Positions 23,085 through 25,232 of a stretch of DNA of 25,232 nucleotides are shown here, one piece after another (position 1 is the stretch's first letter; every line of letters starts with the position of its first letter). The position numbers and the translations under genes are program-made. The stretch spans positions 1 through 25,232 of the forward strand of contig USCT01000029.1 of NCBI GenBank assembly GCA_900553185.1, written 5' to 3'. The notes under the pieces are model-generated. The model worked only from the letters and a program-made list of their open reading frames with translations, was not told the origin of the DNA and did no database searches. The stretch is from an uncultured Bacteroides sp. GTDB lineage: Bacteria > Bacteroidota > Bacteroidia > Bacteroidales > Bacteroidaceae.

Positions 23085-24509
23085 TTAATTTAAAAAGTTC
23101 CAATTGTGTTCCGCAGCCTGCAATCCTTGCTTTACCGCCCGGTTCAGATGCTGCCCGGCCCGGTCGTAATCCTTCAGCAGCAAGTAAGCCACTCCCCGTG
23201 CGTTCTCGGCTTCGGGCAACTCCGTCTTTACGCGTTGCAGATAAGTCAGTGCCTGCTCTGCCTGTCCCTGTTCCAGCAGGGCGCAGGCGGCGTTCAGGTT
23301 GGCCACCTCACTGTCGGGGTACATGCGTACGGCTACGTCGAACACCCGGTTGAACTCCTCGGAACCGGGCTCGTAAGTCTGCGCCACAGCAAACAGCTCT
23401 TCCAGACTCAAACGTTTCGGATCTCTGGTAACCAGGGCCCTGGCCTCCTCCAGATTGAACTTCCGGATAACATAATCAATGCGGTAATCAGTCCGCCGCA
23501 AGCCCGGATAGCAATCAGCCAGCAAAACCGCATACGACTGCGGAAATTTCGTACGCAACTGACGCTCTTTCACGTCGATGTCCGACGGACCGTTCCCGAT
23601 GTACGCCAGTATCTCTTCCTTATCGGCCAACTGCGAAGCCTGTATGTATTCCACCAGCCCCTGCCAGTTCTCGGGCTCCGAAGCCGAACGGATAAGCGAC
23701 GGCGCGAAATCGTATTTATCAAGCAGGTAAGTCTTCAGCGCCTCCGTACGGCCTTCTGCCAACCGGCGATTGGCCTCATAACTGCCTTCGGGCGATGCAT
23801 AGCCACAAAGTTCGATGGAAGTAATGGTGAAATCACGGTCGTTACGCACCGTATCGATGGACGCCAGAATGCGCCGGAGCTCCACCGGGTTCTTCCGGTA
23901 TGCCGGATCGATGTCCGTACGGTTCACCCGGAAGTCCAGGAACGAACGTCCGCTCAGGTTTCGTGTCTTCACCGGCTCCGCCTGCGGTACCACATACGCC
24001 AACTGCGGATGAAAAGCCAGATCGGCCTCAGCCAGTTCCGTCAGATTTCCTTTCTCCACTTCACCACAACCACAGCGGTCTTCCACCACCTGCAGCCGCG
24101 AACGATCCATCCATGCCTCGTAAGGTATGGTCACCCTGTAGGCCACCTGCTGTGCCTCCTTGCGTTTCTTCACCACCCGGCAATACACATCGTCGGTATA
24201 AGCCGCCTCAGGATTCCGCTGCAGATACAGGCTGCGTGTACGTCCCATCACCTCCACCGGAGGCAGGTAAGCGCTCTCCGTTCCCCCGTCAGCTACGTAA
24301 CGGGGCTGCAGAATGACCGACTTGCCCGATTTCACTTCGGTTCCGTCCAGATTTATCACCATGTTTACCGTCACACTGTCACGATGACGTACCACCGACG
24401 CGTCAGTAACGACCGTCCCGCTCTGCAGGGTCTGCTGCGCGCAGACACCGGTAGCAGGACCCCCCGCGGCTGAAGCCAGCATGACCAGAAATAATATGCC
24501 GTTTTTCAT
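23085..24509 (-). CDS. DUF3868/OmpA-like periplasmic protein with TPR C-terminus
   Basis: A 474-residue secreted protein. Signal peptide 1-24 (ends ATGVCA, then QQ). The N-terminal part (about 25-190, with a CGCG pair at 146-149) fits DUF3868. An OmpA-like segment follows with the core GYASPEGSYEANRRLAEGR at about 236-254, and the last 100 residues look like TPR helices (AQALTYL-type, KDYDRAGQHLNRAVKQG). It may bind peptidoglycan and serve the fimbria as a periplasmic or outer-membrane assembly factor; this is inferred from its constant place in Bacteroidales fimbrial loci. The ATG at 24509 is chosen because GGGAGG lies 8 bases before it and the signal peptide then has a normal length. An ATG at 24515 is also possible. 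The gene is GC-rich. Confidence 0.85.
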   Translation of the reverse strand: MKNGILFLVMLASAAGGPATGVCAQQTLQSGTVVTDASVVRHRDSVTVNMVINLDGTEVKSGKSVILQPRYVADGGTESAYLPPVEVMGRTRSLYLQRNPEAAYTDDVYCRVVKKRKEAQQVAYRVTIPYEAWMDRSRLQVVEDRCGCGEVEKGNLTELAEADLAFHPQLAYVVPQAEPVKTRNLSGRSFLDFRVNRTDIDPAYRKNPVELRRILASIDTVRNDRDFTITSIELCGYASPEGSYEANRRLAEGRTEALKTYLLDKYDFAPSLIRSASEPENWQGLVEYIQASQLADKEEILAYIGNGPSDIDVKERQLRTKFPQSYAVLLADCYPGLRRTDYRIDYVIRKFNLEEARALVTRDPKRLSLEELFAVAQTYEPGSEEFNRVFDVAVRMYPDSEVANLNAACALLEQGQAEQALTYLQRVKTELPEAENARGVAYLLLKDYDRAGQHLNRAVKQGLQAAEHNWNFLN

Positions 24510-24517
24510 AATCATAG

Positions 24518-24523
24518 CCTCCC
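24518..24523 (-). promoter_or_regulatory. Shine-Dalgarno of the DUF3868 gene
   Basis: The minus strand reads GGGAGG at 24523-24518. Spacing is 8 bases to the ATG at 24509 and only 2 to the ATG at 24515, so it favours the former. It lies in the 23-base gap after the DUF3575 stop. Confidence 0.65.
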
Positions 24524-24532
24524 GATAGAATA

Positions 24533-25117
24533 TTAAAATGCATAAATGAGACTGAGGGCCACCTTGGTAGGCCCTACGTAATGATGAGGTTCGTTGTCTT
24601 CCAGCTTTTCTCCGCAGGTCGCACACTCAAACTTATCGGCTCTGGAGTACACATACCCCACACCGATCTCGGCCTCCAGACTCCAATGCCTGGACAGCAG
24701 CCACTGGTAGCCGTAGCCTACGCCCACACCGGCCATCCAACCTTCGTAACGATAATTCTTCAACTGTCCGAAATCCGTACCCAACAGCATAAAGTCGGTA
24801 TCCAGATTTCCGATGTTATAAATTCCCCCCAGCAAATGGGCGCCTACAAAGTGTCCGTTGAACCGTTCGCACAGCCAATAGCGTACCTCCGGCTGTATCA
24901 GCCAGTGCTTCCATTTCTTGTTCTCACTGAAAGTCCAACCGTTATAATTGGCTGACACATCCAACGTCCACTTGGGCGACAGACCAAACTCCGCTCCTAG
25001 ATTAACGGTAGTAGAAACATCATAAATAAGATTGGTCTTAACAGAAACACTCTGTGCCGACACCTGCAGACTCGTCAACACCAAAAGTATACATAAAATG
25101 TTTCTCATAGTTCGCAT
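24533..25117 (-). CDS. DUF3575 outer-membrane beta-barrel protein
   Basis: A 194-residue protein with a signal peptide ending near residue 21 (LQVSAQ). Alternating hydrophobic strands rich in Gly, Tyr and Trp (for example GWMAGVGVGYGYQWLL, EIGVGYVYS) and a terminal phenylalanine point to a small outer-membrane barrel. A loop near the end carries C165-x-x-C168 and H178-H179 before the family motif YVGPTKVALSLIY. DUF3575 proteins regularly open fimbrial loci of the Mfa/FimA type in Bacteroidales, where they may help export or anchor subunits; this role is unproven. It is the first gene of the cluster visible in the window. The ATG at 25117 is used; a second ATG at 25108 is equally possible. Confidence 0.85.
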   Translation of the reverse strand: MRTMRNILCILLVLTSLQVSAQSVSVKTNLIYDVSTTVNLGAEFGLSPKWTLDVSANYNGWTFSENKKWKHWLIQPEVRYWLCERFNGHFVGAHLLGGIYNIGNLDTDFMLLGTDFGQLKNYRYEGWMAGVGVGYGYQWLLSRHWSLEAEIGVGYVYSRADKFECATCGEKLEDNEPHHYVGPTKVALSLIYAF

Positions 25118-25232
25118 ACTTTAATCCGCCATTTATTAAATCTGGGCATATATTACCTTATTTTTTAGTTATGCCCACAAATATCCAGTAACCATTCTAT
25201 ATTCCGCCACGACAATTTTATCGGCTGTTTTT
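25118..25232 (-). promoter_or_regulatory. Upstream region of the fimbrial cluster with inverted repeat
   Basis: No gene is seen in these 115 bases. TGGGCATA (25143-25150) and TATGCCCA (25170-25177) form a perfect 8-bp inverted repeat with a 19-base AT-rich spacer, 25 bases before the first ATG. On the minus strand it directly follows GATATTTG, a degenerate -7 box; no matching TTTG at -33 is visible. It could be a leader hairpin or an operator. The window ends before the full promoter region can be judged. Confidence 0.45.

Noticed and set aside
23106..24473. Plus-strand open frame of 455 codons opposite the DUF3868 gene
   Set aside because: Its His/Arg/Gln-rich composition and lack of motifs mark it as an antisense shadow; the minus-strand gene has a signal peptide, OmpA-like core and Shine-Dalgarno.
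25143..25177. Invertible promoter (inverton) upstream of the fimbrial genes
   Set aside because: Arms are only 8 bp and the enclosed 19 bases are too short to hold a promoter; no dedicated invertase gene is nearby, and the XerC here is the housekeeping enzyme.
1..25232. CRISPR array, insertion sequence, prophage or riboswitch
   Set aside because: No spaced direct repeats, transposase, phage structural genes or recognisable riboswitch leader were found on either strand.

Overview
The window looks like a chromosomal segment from Bacteroidales, most likely Bacteroidaceae (Bacteroides or Phocaeicola). Four things support this. The order rpsU-xerC-hpf-tRNA-Thr is typical of the group. Promoters match the Bacteroides -33 TTTG / -7 TAnnTTTG consensus. 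Most genes lack a Shine-Dalgarno sequence. The lipoprotein and fimbrillin families (FimB/Mfa2, Mfa1, DUF3575, DUF3868, DUF5106) are largely confined to Bacteroidota. I see no IS element, prophage, CRISPR array or rRNA.

Region 1 (1-14204) is mostly housekeeping. On the minus strand lie a partial tRNA-Thr and the operon rpsU > xerC > hpf, driven by a well-formed promoter at 1672-1702. Divergent from it on the plus strand are a large M24B X-Pro aminopeptidase and a gamma-carbonic-anhydrase-like beta-helix protein. A bidirectional terminator separates these from gltX > waaA on the minus strand. Divergent from gltX is a 7TM-HD cyclic-di-AMP phosphodiesterase (PgpH family). A minus-strand run priA > PHP phosphatase (YcdX type) > low-molecular-weight phosphatase > anaerobic sulfatase maturase then converges on it.

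Region 2 (14302-25117) is one minus-strand cluster that reads as a complete type V (FimA/Mfa-like) fimbria locus. The transcription order is DUF3575 outer-membrane protein, DUF3868/OmpA-like periplasmic protein, Mfa1-type major fimbrillin, FimB/Mfa2-type anchor, a small accessory fimbrillin-like lipoprotein, a 1175-residue tip-adhesin candidate, and a thioredoxin-fold DUF5106 lipoprotein. All gaps are short (11-82 bp). The four pilin-like proteins are all lipoproteins, as expected for subunits that reach the surface as lipidated precursors before polymerising.

The most interesting signals are in region 2. There is a 13-bp hairpin just after the major-subunit gene. Base composition is sharply mosaic: AT-rich mature fimbrillins, GC-rich OmpA-like and thioredoxin-like flanks. 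The tip protein carries all eight of its mature cysteines, an EF-hand-like loop and two lectin-like repeats in its last third, directly upstream of a CxxC lipoprotein that could serve its folding. In region 1, hpf stands out because it has a near-perfect extended Shine-Dalgarno in an operon that also encodes bS21.
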